Shown in pieces: positions 24,264 to 32,413 of a stretch of 64,000 nucleotides of DNA. The stretch spans positions 124,001 to 188,000 of the forward strand of contig CAWFXQ010000014.1 of NCBI GenBank assembly GCA_963819845.1, read 5' to 3'. The notes under the pieces are model-generated. The model saw only the letters and a list, made by a program, of their open reading frames with translations, made no database searches and was not told where the DNA came from. This stretch comes from DATAGF01 sp963819845 (lineage in GTDB: Bacteria > Actinomycetota > Thermoleophilia > Miltoncostaeales > Miltoncostaeaceae). The translations under genes and the position numbers were made by a program. Every line of letters starts with the position of its first letter. Within the stretch, counting starts at the first letter, position 1.

Positions 24264-25664
24264 TCAGCCAACCGACAGGCAGACGACCGTCGCGTCGTCC
24301 TGGAGCTCACCGCCGCTGGCGTCGAGCACGGCCTTGTGCACCTCGCGCACGGTGTCGGCGGCGCTCTGGCGTTCGGAGCGGAGGGCCGCATCGATCACTC
24401 CCTCGATCCCGAGGCCGGCTTGCCCTTCGCCCGAATTCACCACGCCGTCCGAGACCATGAGCAGGCGATCGCCTGAATCCAGGGACGAGGCTCTCTCGAT
24501 CGGCCTCGGTCTGGGCCGGCCTCCGAGACCGCGGCCCCTCGGGAACCGAAGGCGCTCGACGTCTCCGTTGGCGCGGAGGATGACCGGAGCGACGTGACCG
24601 CAGTTGGCGATCCTCACCTCGGATGTGCTGGTGTCCCAGCGCGCCGCCGCGGCGGTCATCTCGGCGCGAGGTCCAGGCATCTCGCGGAGCGTCTGGTGCA
24701 TCACCAGGAGGGCCTCCTTGATGTCGGCGCCGCTGCGCCGGCTGGCCCGGAGCGCCCCCAAGGCCACGGCGCTGCTCGCCGCCGCGGGCGTCGAGCCGCC
24801 GAGACCATCGGCCAGGGTGATCCACACGCCGTCAACGTTCTCGATGACGTCGAACCAGTCGCCGGCCACCTCGTAGCTGGGAAGGATGTTTCCGGCCACC
24901 TCGCCCCCTGTGATCCGCGAGATCCGGGGCGGAAGCAGGCTCTGCTGGATCTCGGCCGCGGCCGTCGGCCGCTTGCGCCGCTGGGCCGCGGCGAAGGCAT
25001 CGGTGTACCGATCGGCGAGGGTGACCGCGGCGGCGGCCTGGCGGGCCATCTCCAACAACGGCTGCAGCGGGCGGCCGAATGCGATCATCACGCCGATCGC
25101 GCGCCCCCGAAGCCACAGGGGGAAGGTCTGCGTACCCGGATACTGTCCCAGGTGCTTGCGGAGATCTGAGAGACCATCCCCGTCGAGCTCGGGGCCGACG
25201 GCGAGCGGCGTCTCGATCTGATCAGGAAGCCGCCGCGGTCCGGCGATGCGCAGCAGATGGGTCCCATCGATGTCGAGCACGTAGAGGGCGACCGGGACGC
25301 CGGCGAGGCGCTGCGCCTCGGCCACCAGCTGCTCCGGCAGCAGCGCGGGGGGGACGACGTCGAAGACCTGGATGGCGTCGAGGACGACGGGCCGCTCGCG
25401 CCCCAGGTGCCCCGGAGGCAGGGGGTTGGGCGTCTCGTCGGAGGGCGGCATCCGAGGTCGCGCCGCGCGTGCCGCGATCATCTGGCTCCGGTCGCGGAAA
25501 TGGCGGTAGACGGTGGATCGCGACACTCCGGCCGCCGCCGCGATGTCCGCGAGGGTCGCGGACGGCGACTGCCGCAGCAGATGCTCTGCGGCGTCGAGGA
25601 TGCGCTCGCGGTTGCGGAGCGCATCGGCGCGGCCCGAGACCCCGGGGGCGGCGCGATCAGCCAC
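24264..25664 (-). CDS. TetR-type DNA-binding domain fused to GAF-like sensor and SpoIIE/PP2C phosphatase
   Basis: The 466-residue protein has three parts. Residues 17-62 (RNRERILDAAEHLL, then VSRSTVYRHFRDRSQMI) form a TetR helix-turn-helix. Residues about 90-225 look like a GAF-type sensor (ALYVLDIDGTHLLRIAG, GRAIGVMIAFGRPL). Residues 240-466 are a SpoIIE/PP2C phosphatase, with IQQSLLPPRISRI, VAGDWFDVIE (about 268), LADGLGGSTPAAA and DDATVVCLSVG at the end. The metal-binding aspartates appear intact. Such phosphatases normally dephosphorylate STAS antagonists, and two STAS genes lie just upstream of the repeat. A DNA-binding domain on this enzyme is unusual. GTG 25664 has no strong ribosome-binding site. 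Confidence 0.88.
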   Translation of the reverse strand: MADRAAPGVSGRADALRNRERILDAAEHLLRQSPSATLADIAAAAGVSRSTVYRHFRDRSQMIAARAARPRMPPSDETPNPLPPGHLGRERPVVLDAIQVFDVVPPALLPEQLVAEAQRLAGVPVALYVLDIDGTHLLRIAGPRRLPDQIETPLAVGPELDGDGLSDLRKHLGQYPGTQTFPLWLRGRAIGVMIAFGRPLQPLLEMARQAAAAVTLADRYTDAFAAAQRRKRPTAAAEIQQSLLPPRISRITGGEVAGNILPSYEVAGDWFDVIENVDGVWITLADGLGGSTPAAASSAVALGALRASRRSGADIKEALLVMHQTLREMPGPRAEMTAAAARWDTSTSEVRIANCGHVAPVILRANGDVERLRFPRGRGLGGRPRPRPIERASSLDSGDRLLMVSDGVVNSGEGQAGLGIEGVIDAALRSERQSAADTVREVHKAVLDASGGELQDDATVVCLSVG

Positions 25665-25800
25665 GGCTCACGTCCGACCCGGCCTGTGGCATGCCGGGAA
25701 CCGTGACGCGCGTGTGGCGCTTTGTCGCTCGACGTGACGCAAGTGGCACACGATAGCGGCAGGACCTGACCCATTTCGCCTCCGATTCCCAATTCGTGCC

Positions 25801-25825
25801 GTTTTGAGATCTCAGTCTCGGGAAC
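25801..25825 (+). promoter_or_regulatory. Candidate SigB/SigF-type promoter
   Basis: GTTTTG and GGGAAC are separated by 13 bases, resembling the stress sigma-factor pattern GTTT-N-GGGTA. They lie 39 bases before the ATG of the next gene, which has a GGAGGAGA ribosome-binding site. Nearby STAS and SpoIIE genes make a stress sigma plausible, but none is encoded in the window. Confidence 0.4.
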
Positions 25826-25863
25826 ACCGTCGACCCAACACCGTTCCGCCACGGAGGAGACCG

Positions 25864-26391
25864 ATGACGACGGAGATCAAGGAGGCGGCGTCCACCGCCG
25901 TCGAGAAGGCGACCGGGGCCGCCGGCGTCCCCACGGGGCGCGCGGCTGAGCGGGTCGGCGATCTGATGGGGACCGCCCGCGCTCGGGCGCGCGACGAGGT
26001 CGGCCGGCGCACGACGCAGGCCGGCGAGCGTGCCGCCGGGACCGCCGACGACATCAGGAGCGTGGGAGACGAGCTGCGCAAGCAGGGCAAGGACGGGCCC
26101 GCACGGGTGGCGGACCGCGCCGCCGAGCAGGTCGAGCGCGCCGGGTCGTACCTTCGCGATGCCGACGGGGACTCGCTCCTGAGCGACGTCGAGGAGTTCG
26201 GCCGGCGCAAGCCGTGGGCGATCGCCGCTGCCGGCTTGGCGATCGGCATCGTCGCCGCGCGGACGCTCAAGGCATCGAGCTCGCGCCGTTACTCGCGCGT
26301 GGCCGGCGGCCGCGGTCCGGACGCCGTCACCCGGCCGGCGGGCGCGGGCGTGGAGGACCCGGCGCGACCCGCCGGCCTCGGGGGGCGGTAG
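25864..26391 (+). CDS. Stress-type membrane-associated protein with helical repeats
   Basis: The 175-residue protein is mostly charged helix (AASTAVEKATGAAGVP, RARARDEVGRRTTQAGERAA) with one membrane helix near residues 118-140 (PWAIAAAGLAIGIVAARTL). This layout resembles ElaB/YqjD- or YtxH-like stress proteins, but no firm family match can be given. GGAGGAGACCG precedes the ATG. It heads a tight operon with the holin-like and DUF3618-like genes. Confidence 0.65.
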   Translation: MTTEIKEAASTAVEKATGAAGVPTGRAAERVGDLMGTARARARDEVGRRTTQAGERAAGTADDIRSVGDELRKQGKDGPARVADRAAEQVERAGSYLRDADGDSLLSDVEEFGRRKPWAIAAAGLAIGIVAARTLKASSSRRYSRVAGGRGPDAVTRPAGAGVEDPARPAGLGGR

Positions 26392-26393
26392 GC

Positions 26394-26855
26394 ATGGAGA
26401 CGGTCCACCAGGGATGGGACGCGACCGACCCCCGCCAGCTGTCCCTCGCCCAGCTGTTCAAGAAGCTCGGCGAGGAGACCACCGGCCTCGTCCGCATGGA
26501 GGTCGAGCTCGCCAAGGCGGAGCTGGCCGAGAAGGCCAAGGTCGCCGGCTCGGGAGCGGGGATGCTGGGCGGCGCGGCGGTGGCCGCCCTCTGCGCGCTG
26601 GGCGCGCTCACCGCGTGCCTCATCCTGGCGCTCGCTGAGGTCATGCCGGGCGCGGCCGCCGCGATTGTCGTGACGGTGCTGTGGGCCGGCGTCGGAGCGG
26701 CCCTCGCGCTGCTGGGGCGCGCGCGACTTCGCGCCGCGGCGCCGCTGGCGCCGACGCAGGCCCGGGAGGGGTTGAAGGAGGACGTTCGCGCCGCGCGGCA
26801 GGGCCTGCGCGCCGGGCGCGACGGGGAGATCGAGATCAAGGGGGGATTGCGATGA
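26394..26855 (+). CDS. Phage holin family 3_6-like (Actinobacteriophage holin superfamily) membrane protein
   Basis: The 153-residue protein has the family layout: an amphipathic start (LAQLFKKLGEETTGLVRMEVE, with ELAKAELAEKAK), then two membrane helices (about 62-85 and 90-112), and a basic tail. Despite the family name, most chromosomal members are not lytic holins and sit in stress operons with DUF3618 proteins, as here. It starts 2 bases after the previous stop and overlaps the next ATG. Confidence 0.75.
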   Translation: METVHQGWDATDPRQLSLAQLFKKLGEETTGLVRMEVELAKAELAEKAKVAGSGAGMLGGAAVAALCALGALTACLILALAEVMPGAAAAIVVTVLWAGVGAALALLGRARLRAAAPLAPTQAREGLKEDVRAARQGLRAGRDGEIEIKGGLR

Positions 26856-27397
26856 GCGACCGCACGGACGAGCTGCGGCGGGAGATCGAGGAGGGGCGCG
26901 AGCGCCTGGGCGAGACCGCCGGCGCGCTCGGCTACAAGACCGACGTGCCATCGCGCGCGCGCGATCGCGTCGGCGCCGTGAAGGACCGCGTCACGGGCGC
27001 GGGTCGTCGGGTCGGCGAGGCCGCCCCGAGCGCGGGCGACGCCCGCCAGGGCGCGCGTCAGGCCGTGGGTATGGCCCAGGAGAACCCGCTCGGCCTGGCG
27101 GCCGCGTCCATCGCGGTGGGCGTCCTGATCGGCTCCGTGCTCCCCCGCACCCGCATCGAGGACGAGCGCATCGGCCCCGTTGCGGACGCGCTGAAGGAGC
27201 GCGCCGGGGAGGTCGCCGGCGACGCGATCGAGCACGGCCGCGAGGCCGCGGGCGAGCTCGCCGGCGCCGTCCGCGAGCAGGCGGGCGAGATCGCGCGCGA
27301 GCACGGGACGGCCGTCGCCGAGTCCGCCAAGGAGACCGCCTCCGAGGCCGCGAGCGACGCCCGCGAGGCTGCCGGAGGCGATCGCCGGGACGGGTGA
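26852..27397 (+). CDS. DUF3618-like membrane protein
   Basis: The 181-residue protein begins DELRREIEEGRERLGETAGAL, the conserved start of DUF3618 proteins. A membrane helix follows near residues 76-92 (GLAAASIAVGVLIGSVL), then a long charged helix rich in Ala, Glu and Arg. The function is unknown; members accompany holin-like proteins in actinobacteria. The C-terminal helix has repeated AGEIAREHG-type turns and may form a coiled coil. It overlaps the preceding gene. Confidence 0.75.
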   Translation: MSDRTDELRREIEEGRERLGETAGALGYKTDVPSRARDRVGAVKDRVTGAGRRVGEAAPSAGDARQGARQAVGMAQENPLGLAAASIAVGVLIGSVLPRTRIEDERIGPVADALKERAGEVAGDAIEHGREAAGELAGAVREQAGEIAREHGTAVAESAKETASEAASDAREAAGGDRRDG

Positions 27398-27448
27398 GAG
27401 GTGCCGCCCAGCGGCCACATCCGCAGCGACTGAGAACGGAGGCTCGAC

Positions 27449-27643
27449 ATGCGGATAACGAAGGACAAGATCGTCGAGATGCTGCAGGGCCAAGGTGAGG
27501 CCGACAAGGCCTCCCGAGCCGAACGGGAGCTTCCCGACGAGGTCAACGTCGAACGCGACCAGGGCGTGCTCGGCGAGCTCGGCCTGGACCCCAAGGAGCT
27601 GCTTCAGCGGTTCGCCGGCGAGGGAATCCCGCGGCTCTCCTAG
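27449..27643 (+). CDS. Small conserved-looking protein of unknown function
   Basis: The 64-residue protein reads MRITKDKIVEMLQGQGEADK and ends LGLDPKELLQRFAGEGIP. ACGGAGG precedes the ATG at a good distance. It is acidic and probably helical. No family is claimed. It continues the stress-type operon after a 51-base gap. Confidence 0.6.
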   Translation: MRITKDKIVEMLQGQGEADKASRAERELPDEVNVERDQGVLGELGLDPKELLQRFAGEGIPRLS

Positions 27644-27672
27644 ACCCCATCCGACCAGAGGAGGCTGAGCAC

Positions 27673-27822
27673 ATGTCCGATGACAAGAACCGCACGTCCG
27701 AGGAGGACCTCACCAAGGGCCCGACTCCGGAGACCCGCCGGGCGGACGACGAGCCCGAGCGGGAGCACGACACCACCGAGGGGCCGACGCCCGAGACGCG
27801 CGAGCCCGAGCGCCGCTCGTAG
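27673..27822 (+). CDS. 49-residue acidic protein with a repeated GPTPETR motif
   Basis: This small gene starts at ATG 27673 behind AGAGGAGG. It reads MSDDKNRTSEEDLTKG and contains GPTPETR twice (near residues 16 and 38), each followed by a charged stretch (ADDEPERE, EPERRS). It is extremely hydrophilic and probably disordered. The strong ribosome-binding site and internal repeat argue that it is real. Its function is unknown, and it closes the operon before a hairpin. Confidence 0.65.
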   Translation: MSDDKNRTSEEDLTKGPTPETRRADDEPEREHDTTEGPTPETREPERRS

Positions 27823-27861
27823 GGAAGAGTGACCGCAGGCCGCCTCATCGCTGGTCGCGAG

Positions 27862-27885
27862 CCGGCGGGCCCGCAGGCCCGCCGG
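27862..27885 (+). terminator. Perfect 10-bp hairpin, likely terminator
   Basis: CCGGCGGGCC (27862-27871) pairs perfectly with GGCCCGCCGG (27876-27885) around a CGCA loop. There is no T run, but the position at the end of the small-protein operon fits transcription termination. Confidence 0.5.
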
Positions 27886-27951
27886 ACGCGCTCCCCGCCC
27901 CCTTCGTGGGTCCGGCGTTTGATGGGTTCGGCGCACGGAAATTAGAACGGC

Positions 27952-29007
27952 GTGAGATCGACCTCCGCACCCCCCCTACCCGGCGTCCGGCGCTGCCGGC
28001 CTCCCGCCGATGGGATCCTCGAGGCGATCGGCGACACGCCCCTCGTCGAGTTGCGGCGCTACCTGAGGGACACGGACCTGAGGGTCTGGGCCAAGCTCGA
28101 GTCGGGCAACCCCGGCGCGAGCATCAAGGCCCGGCCGGCCGCGCGGATCATCAGCGACGCCGTCGAACGCGGATCGGTCGAACCGGGCACGACCGTCATC
28201 GAGTCCACCTCGGGGAACATGGGCGTCGGCCTGGCCCAAGCCTGTCGCTATCACGGTCTTGCGCTCATCTGCGTCGTGGACAGCCGCACCCACGAGACGA
28301 ACGTGCGGACGCTGCGCGCCCTCGGTGCCGACGTCCGCATCGTCGCTGCGCCCGACCCGGTGACCGGGGACCTGCTCAGCGCCCGCCTCGCCCTCGTCCA
28401 AGAGCTCCTCGCGACGACCCCCGGCGCGTTCTGGCCGGACCAGTACGCGAACGAGTCCAACCCCGCGGCGCACGCCGACGGGACGATGCGCGAGATCGAC
28501 GAGGCGCTCGGGGGGGAGCTGGACTACCTGTTCGTGGCGACGAGCACGGCGGGCACCCTGCGCGGGTGCACCGACTACCTCCGCCGGCACGGGCGCCCAA
28601 CTCGCGTTGTGGCCGTGGATGCGATCGGCAGCGTGCTCTTCGGCGGCACGCGGGCCGCCCGACGCCTTCCGGGCTTCGGGGCGGGGGTCGAGTCCGATCT
28701 CTCCCGGACGGTCGGATTCGACGTGCTGGTGCGCGTCTCGGACCTGGACTGCGTGGTCGGCTGCCGCCGCCTCATCCACCGGGAGGCGGTCTTCGCCGGC
28801 GGCTCCTCCGGCGGGGTGGCTGCCGCCCTCGAGCTCGTCGCGCCCGCCATCCCCCCGAACAGTCGCTGCGCGCTCATCTTCCCCGACGGCGGCGCCGGAT
28901 ATCTGCAGACCGTTTACGACGACGCCTGGGTCTCTGAGGCGCTCGGAGCCGATGGGGACGAGATCGCCCAGCTGGTCGCCGGCCCTCCGGCCCCCGCCAC
29001 CGTCTGA
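27952..29007 (+). CDS. SbnA/cysteine-synthase-like PLP enzyme
   Basis: The 351-residue protein is a fold-type II PLP enzyme. The cofactor lysine is in NPGASIKARPA near residue 57, the phosphate loop region in STSGNMGVGLAQ near 85, and SSGG near 284. ACRYHGLALICVVDSRTHE strongly recalls SbnA, which joins O-phosphoserine and glutamate in 2,3-diaminopropionate synthesis. The product here is not known. It starts the three-gene cassette; the next GTG follows after two bases. The usual partner SbnB (ornithine-cyclodeaminase-like) is absent. Confidence 0.82.
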   Translation: MRSTSAPPLPGVRRCRPPADGILEAIGDTPLVELRRYLRDTDLRVWAKLESGNPGASIKARPAARIISDAVERGSVEPGTTVIESTSGNMGVGLAQACRYHGLALICVVDSRTHETNVRTLRALGADVRIVAAPDPVTGDLLSARLALVQELLATTPGAFWPDQYANESNPAAHADGTMREIDEALGGELDYLFVATSTAGTLRGCTDYLRRHGRPTRVVAVDAIGSVLFGGTRAARRLPGFGAGVESDLSRTVGFDVLVRVSDLDCVVGCRRLIHREAVFAGGSSGGVAAALELVAPAIPPNSRCALIFPDGGAGYLQTVYDDAWVSEALGADGDEIAQLVAGPPAPATV

Positions 29008-29009
29008 CG

Positions 29010-30741
29010 GTGACGTCGCCTCCCCGCCGGATCGCAATCCTCGGGCTGGGCCCGAAAGGGCTCTTCGCGCTCGAGCGCCTCGTCCATCACGCCGCGTGCG
29101 AGGGCGCGGCGCTCGAGGTGGACGCGTACGAGACCCACGACGAGCCGGGTGCGGGGCCGGTCTACGACCCCTCCCAACCCGAGTACCTGCGCATGAACCT
29201 GGCCGCGGACCGCCTCGACCTGTGGTCGGGCGACAACTCCGCCGTGCCCGCCGCCGAGCGGTTGTCCTTCCAGGAATGGAGGCGGGCGTCGGGGGCTCCC
29301 GGAAGGGAGGTGGGCGAGCGCTATCCGCCCCGTGCCCTGGTCGGCAGGTATCTGGTTCGACGGGCTCGAACGCGTCCGTCGGCGGCTCCCGGTGGGCATG
29401 CGCCTTCGGCTCGTGACGCAGGAGGCGCGCGCGGCACGGACCGACGGCACACAGTGGACGATCATCGCCGCCGACGGGTCGGTCCGCGCCTATGACGAGG
29501 TGCTGCTCGCGGTCGGGCATGGGACCGGGGCACCCACGTCGCACGCCCGTGCCTGGCCGCATGCCGCCCCGCTGGTCCCCGCGGTGTTCCCGGTGACCCG
29601 GTGGCTCACCGTCGAGAGCGTCCACCCCGGGACGACGGTGGCCGTTCGAGGCTTCGCGCTCACCTTCATCGACGCGGCCCTCGCGCTGACGGAAGGGAGG
29701 GGAGGGACCTTTGAGGTCGAGCCGCATCCCCACCGCCTGCGCTATCTGCCGTCCTCGGACGATGTCTGCCTGATCCTCCCCTTCTCCCGGACCGGACGAC
29801 CGATGCTCGCCAAGGCGGACCCGCAACTGGCGCGCTCCATCCCCGCCCTCGACGAAGTCGCCGGCCTCGGCTCGAGCCGCCTGGAGGCCCTGCCCTCAGG
29901 CTTCGACCTCCGCGGCGACCTCCTGCCAATCCTCGCGAGCACGGCCGCCGCCAGCCTTCTGGCCGCGACCGGGCGCGCCGAGGGCGAGCGGGCGCGGCGC
30001 ATCGCCACCGCCGCTGCGGCGTGGCTCGGCAGGGCCTGCGACGGTAGTGCCCCGGTCGCCGCCATCGATCCGGTCGAGGAGGTGCAGCGGTCGTTGGACG
30101 TCGGCGCCGGCCTGAGGCCCCCCGGCCTCCTGTGGGCCCTCGCGAACGGGTGGCAGAGCCTGTACCCGGCGCTCGTGGGACGCGTGAGCGGCACCGGCCT
30201 CGCCCCCGCCTCGTGGCCGGCCTTCCTGCGCCTCGCCGCTGAGATGGAGCGCATCGCGTTCGGGCCTCCCCCCGTCAACGCGAGGAAGCTGCTGGCTCTG
30301 GTCGCCGCCGGCCGGATCGACCTCGCGCGCGTCCGCGGGGCGCGCATCACCACGGAGGACGGGATGACGTCGCTCGGACGGGGACCCTCGCGGCAACGGC
30401 TGGACGTCGTCGTCGACGCGGTCCTCGCCGCACCCGGCGCACGCGTGAGCTGCTCTCCACTCGTACGAGGTTTGGTGGACGATGGCCTCGCCCGGGTCGC
30501 ATCGCGGAGGCGCGGCCTCGAGGTCACCGCGGACGCGGGCTGTATCGGACGGGACGGTCGGCGCACCGCGGGTCTCTCGGCGATCGGCCGCGCGACCGAG
30601 GACTCGGTCGTCGGCAACGACACGCTCAATCGGCGCCTTCACCCGCAGGCGGGTCGCTGGGCGCGCCGGGTCGCACGGGCGGCCTCCACCCGCGCGAACG
30701 CACCGCGGGACGCCGGCGAACGGCGGGGTGAGGCGGCCTGA
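29010..30741 (+). pseudogene. FAD/NAD(P)-binding oxidoreductase (NAD_binding_9 type) with a single-base frameshift
   Basis: The N-terminal reading (RIAILGLGPKGLFALERLV, the FAD-binding glycine motif, then ETHDEPGAGPVYDP and LRMNLAADRLDLW) runs to PPRALVGRYLV. The frame breaks at 29355-29361 (GTTCGAC) and resumes one frame over as DGLERVRRRLPVG. It continues through DEVLLAVGHGTGAPTSH to the stop at 30741. Removing one T gives GTCGAC (Val-Asp) and a continuous protein of about 576 residues. The stop overlaps the next ATG. The family's substrates are unknown; it may oxidise or hydroxylate an amine made by the neighbouring PLP enzymes. Confidence 0.8.
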
Positions 30742-32243
30742 TGCTGCACGCGGCCGCCGATGCCTCCAGGGCCGTGCGTGCGGCGTGCGAGGGCGTCGTC
30801 GCGCTGGACGCGCGGCTCGAGTCGTGGCAGCGCAGGCTCTGCGACGACCCCGATCTGGTCCGGGAGCTCATGCGGGCCCACGGATCGCCGGTCAACCTGA
30901 TCGACCCGCGGCCGATGGCGCGCAACGCCGCGGAGTTGATGCACGCAGCCTCCCTCGCCGGGGTTCCGCTCACGATCCACTTCGCGCGAAAGGCCAACAA
31001 GGCGCTGGCGTTGGTGGACGAGGCGCGACGGCTCGGGCTCGGGATCGACCTCGCGAGCGAGCGCGAGATCGCCCAGGTCCTCGCGCGCGGCGCCCCCGGC
31101 GAGGCGCTCATCATGACCGCGGCCGTCAAGTCCGCCGCCCTGCTGGAGCTCTGCGTCCGCTCGGGGGCGATCATCGTCCTGGACAACCGGGACGAGCTGC
31201 GTGCCGTCGGGAGCCTGGCCGGACGGCTACGCAGGGACGCGATCGTCGCGCTGCGCCTGAGCCCGGACCTGGGACCCGACCGCCCTCTGTCGCGGTTCGG
31301 GTTCGAGGCCTCGGACGCCGTGGCCGTGGCGGGCGACCCATGGCCGGCCGCGGTGAGGCTGGACGGCGTGCACTTTCACCTGGACGGCTACGACCCGGAC
31401 GATCGGATCCGGGTCATGGCGCAGGCCTTCGACCTCGTCGACGGGCTGCGCGAAGCCGGCCACGGCCCCCGGTTCGTCAACATGGGCGGCGGGATCCCGA
31501 TGAGCTACCTCGACGGCGCCGACCAGTGGGCGCGGTTCTGGCACGAGCACCGGGAGGCCCTGCGAGGGCGCCGCGATCCGATCACGTTCGGCAACCACGG
31601 GCTGGGCCTCATCGCGCATCGTGACGAGGTCGTTGGGGCTCCTGCCGTCTATCCGTACCACCAGCAACTGGTGCGCGGTGCCTGGCTGACGCGGGTCCTC
31701 CGCGGACGCGTGCCGGGCGCCGGTGGCGACGCGACCGTCGCGGCCGGCCTCCTCAGCCGGGACCTCGCGCTGAGGTGTGAGCCGGGCCGGGCGCTGCTGG
31801 ACGGGTGCGGGCTGACGGCGGCGCGGGTGGCGTACCGCAAGCGACGGCGCGACGGCGCGTGGCTCATCGGTGTGGAGATGAACCGGACCCAGTGCCGGTC
31901 GACCTCGGATGACTTCATGGTCGATCCCCTGCTGCTCCGCCCGGACCCGGCCGACGTCACCGTCGATGGGGACGAGGCCTCCCTGGGACCGATCGAAGGC
32001 TTCCTGGTCGGCGCCTACTGCATCGAGCGCGAGTTGCTCACGTGGAGGCGCCTTCGCTTCCCGGCAGGCGTGAGGACGGGCGACATCGTCGTCCTGCCGA
32101 ACACAGCGGGATATCTGATGCACATCGTCGAGAGCAGCTCGCACCAGATGCCCCTGGCCCGCAATCTCATCCTCGGACCAGACGGCCCGCCCATGCTGGA
32201 CGCGATCGACGCTCTGGGAGAGGCGCGGAGCCTGTCGGGTTGA
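30741..32243 (+). CDS. Y4yA-like fold-type III PLP enzyme
   Basis: The 500-residue protein resembles the Orn/DAP/Arg decarboxylase 2 group, specifically the long Y4yA-like branch. The PLP lysine is in HFARKANKAL near residue 84. The glycine-rich VNMGGGIPMSYLDGA is near 250 and CEPGRALLDGCG near 348. Late residues EMNRTQCRSTSDDF and GAYCIERELLTWRR fit the second half of the active site. It probably decarboxylates or otherwise alters an amino acid. It is translationally coupled to the FAD protein and follows an SbnA-like synthase. Confidence 0.82.
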   Translation: MLHAAADASRAVRAACEGVVALDARLESWQRRLCDDPDLVRELMRAHGSPVNLIDPRPMARNAAELMHAASLAGVPLTIHFARKANKALALVDEARRLGLGIDLASEREIAQVLARGAPGEALIMTAAVKSAALLELCVRSGAIIVLDNRDELRAVGSLAGRLRRDAIVALRLSPDLGPDRPLSRFGFEASDAVAVAGDPWPAAVRLDGVHFHLDGYDPDDRIRVMAQAFDLVDGLREAGHGPRFVNMGGGIPMSYLDGADQWARFWHEHREALRGRRDPITFGNHGLGLIAHRDEVVGAPAVYPYHQQLVRGAWLTRVLRGRVPGAGGDATVAAGLLSRDLALRCEPGRALLDGCGLTAARVAYRKRRRDGAWLIGVEMNRTQCRSTSDDFMVDPLLLRPDPADVTVDGDEASLGPIEGFLVGAYCIERELLTWRRLRFPAGVRTGDIVVLPNTAGYLMHIVESSSHQMPLARNLILGPDGPPMLDAIDALGEARSLSG

Positions 32244-32293
32244 TCGAGGCGCCATCGTCAACTCACGGGCACCAACCGGAAGCGCCCGCCGCC

Positions 32294-32336
32294 ACTCTTG
32301 ATCCCAAGGTCGAAGGTTCGAATCCTTCACGGCCCA
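32294..32336 (+). repeat. Copy 3 of the tRNA-Lys 3' half (attachment-site scar)
   Basis: It is identical to copy 2 over 43 bases and differs from the intact tRNA at one base (A to G at tRNA position 37). The following 40 bases also resemble the region downstream of the intact tRNA, including a terminator with changed but still paired stem bases. Confidence 0.95.
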
Positions 32337-32340
32337 TGAC

Positions 32341-32366
32341 GAAACCCCCGCTCACGCGGGGGTTTC
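32341..32366 (+). terminator. Rho-independent terminator after repeat copy 3
   Basis: AAACCCCCGC and GCGGGGGTTT pair around a TCAC loop. This is a strong hairpin, clearly related to the one after the intact tRNA-Lys. Confidence 0.85.
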
Positions 32367-32413
32367 TTCGTTCGGGAGAGCAGGCGCGGAGGCCGTTGCC
32401 GGCCCTCCGTTCG

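Larger units (their letters stand above)
23961..32336. mobile_element. Accessory segment 2 in tRNA-Lys (about 8.4 kb)
   Basis: The segment lies between repeat copies ending at 23960 and 32336. It carries a TetR-GAF-SpoIIE regulator, a run of five stress-type small and membrane proteins, and a three-gene amino-acid-derived metabolite cassette. The matching repeat ends show it entered, or was displaced, as a unit at the same tRNA-Lys site as segment 1. No integrase gene is seen. Confidence 0.7.

Noticed and set aside
26394..26855. Holin-like protein as evidence of a prophage
   Set aside because: No other phage genes are near, and this family is common in chromosomal stress operons with DUF3618 proteins.
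23918..32336. tRNA-Lys repeat copies considered as extra tRNA genes
   Set aside because: They lack the acceptor 5' strand, D arm and anticodon 5' strand, so they cannot fold as tRNAs.
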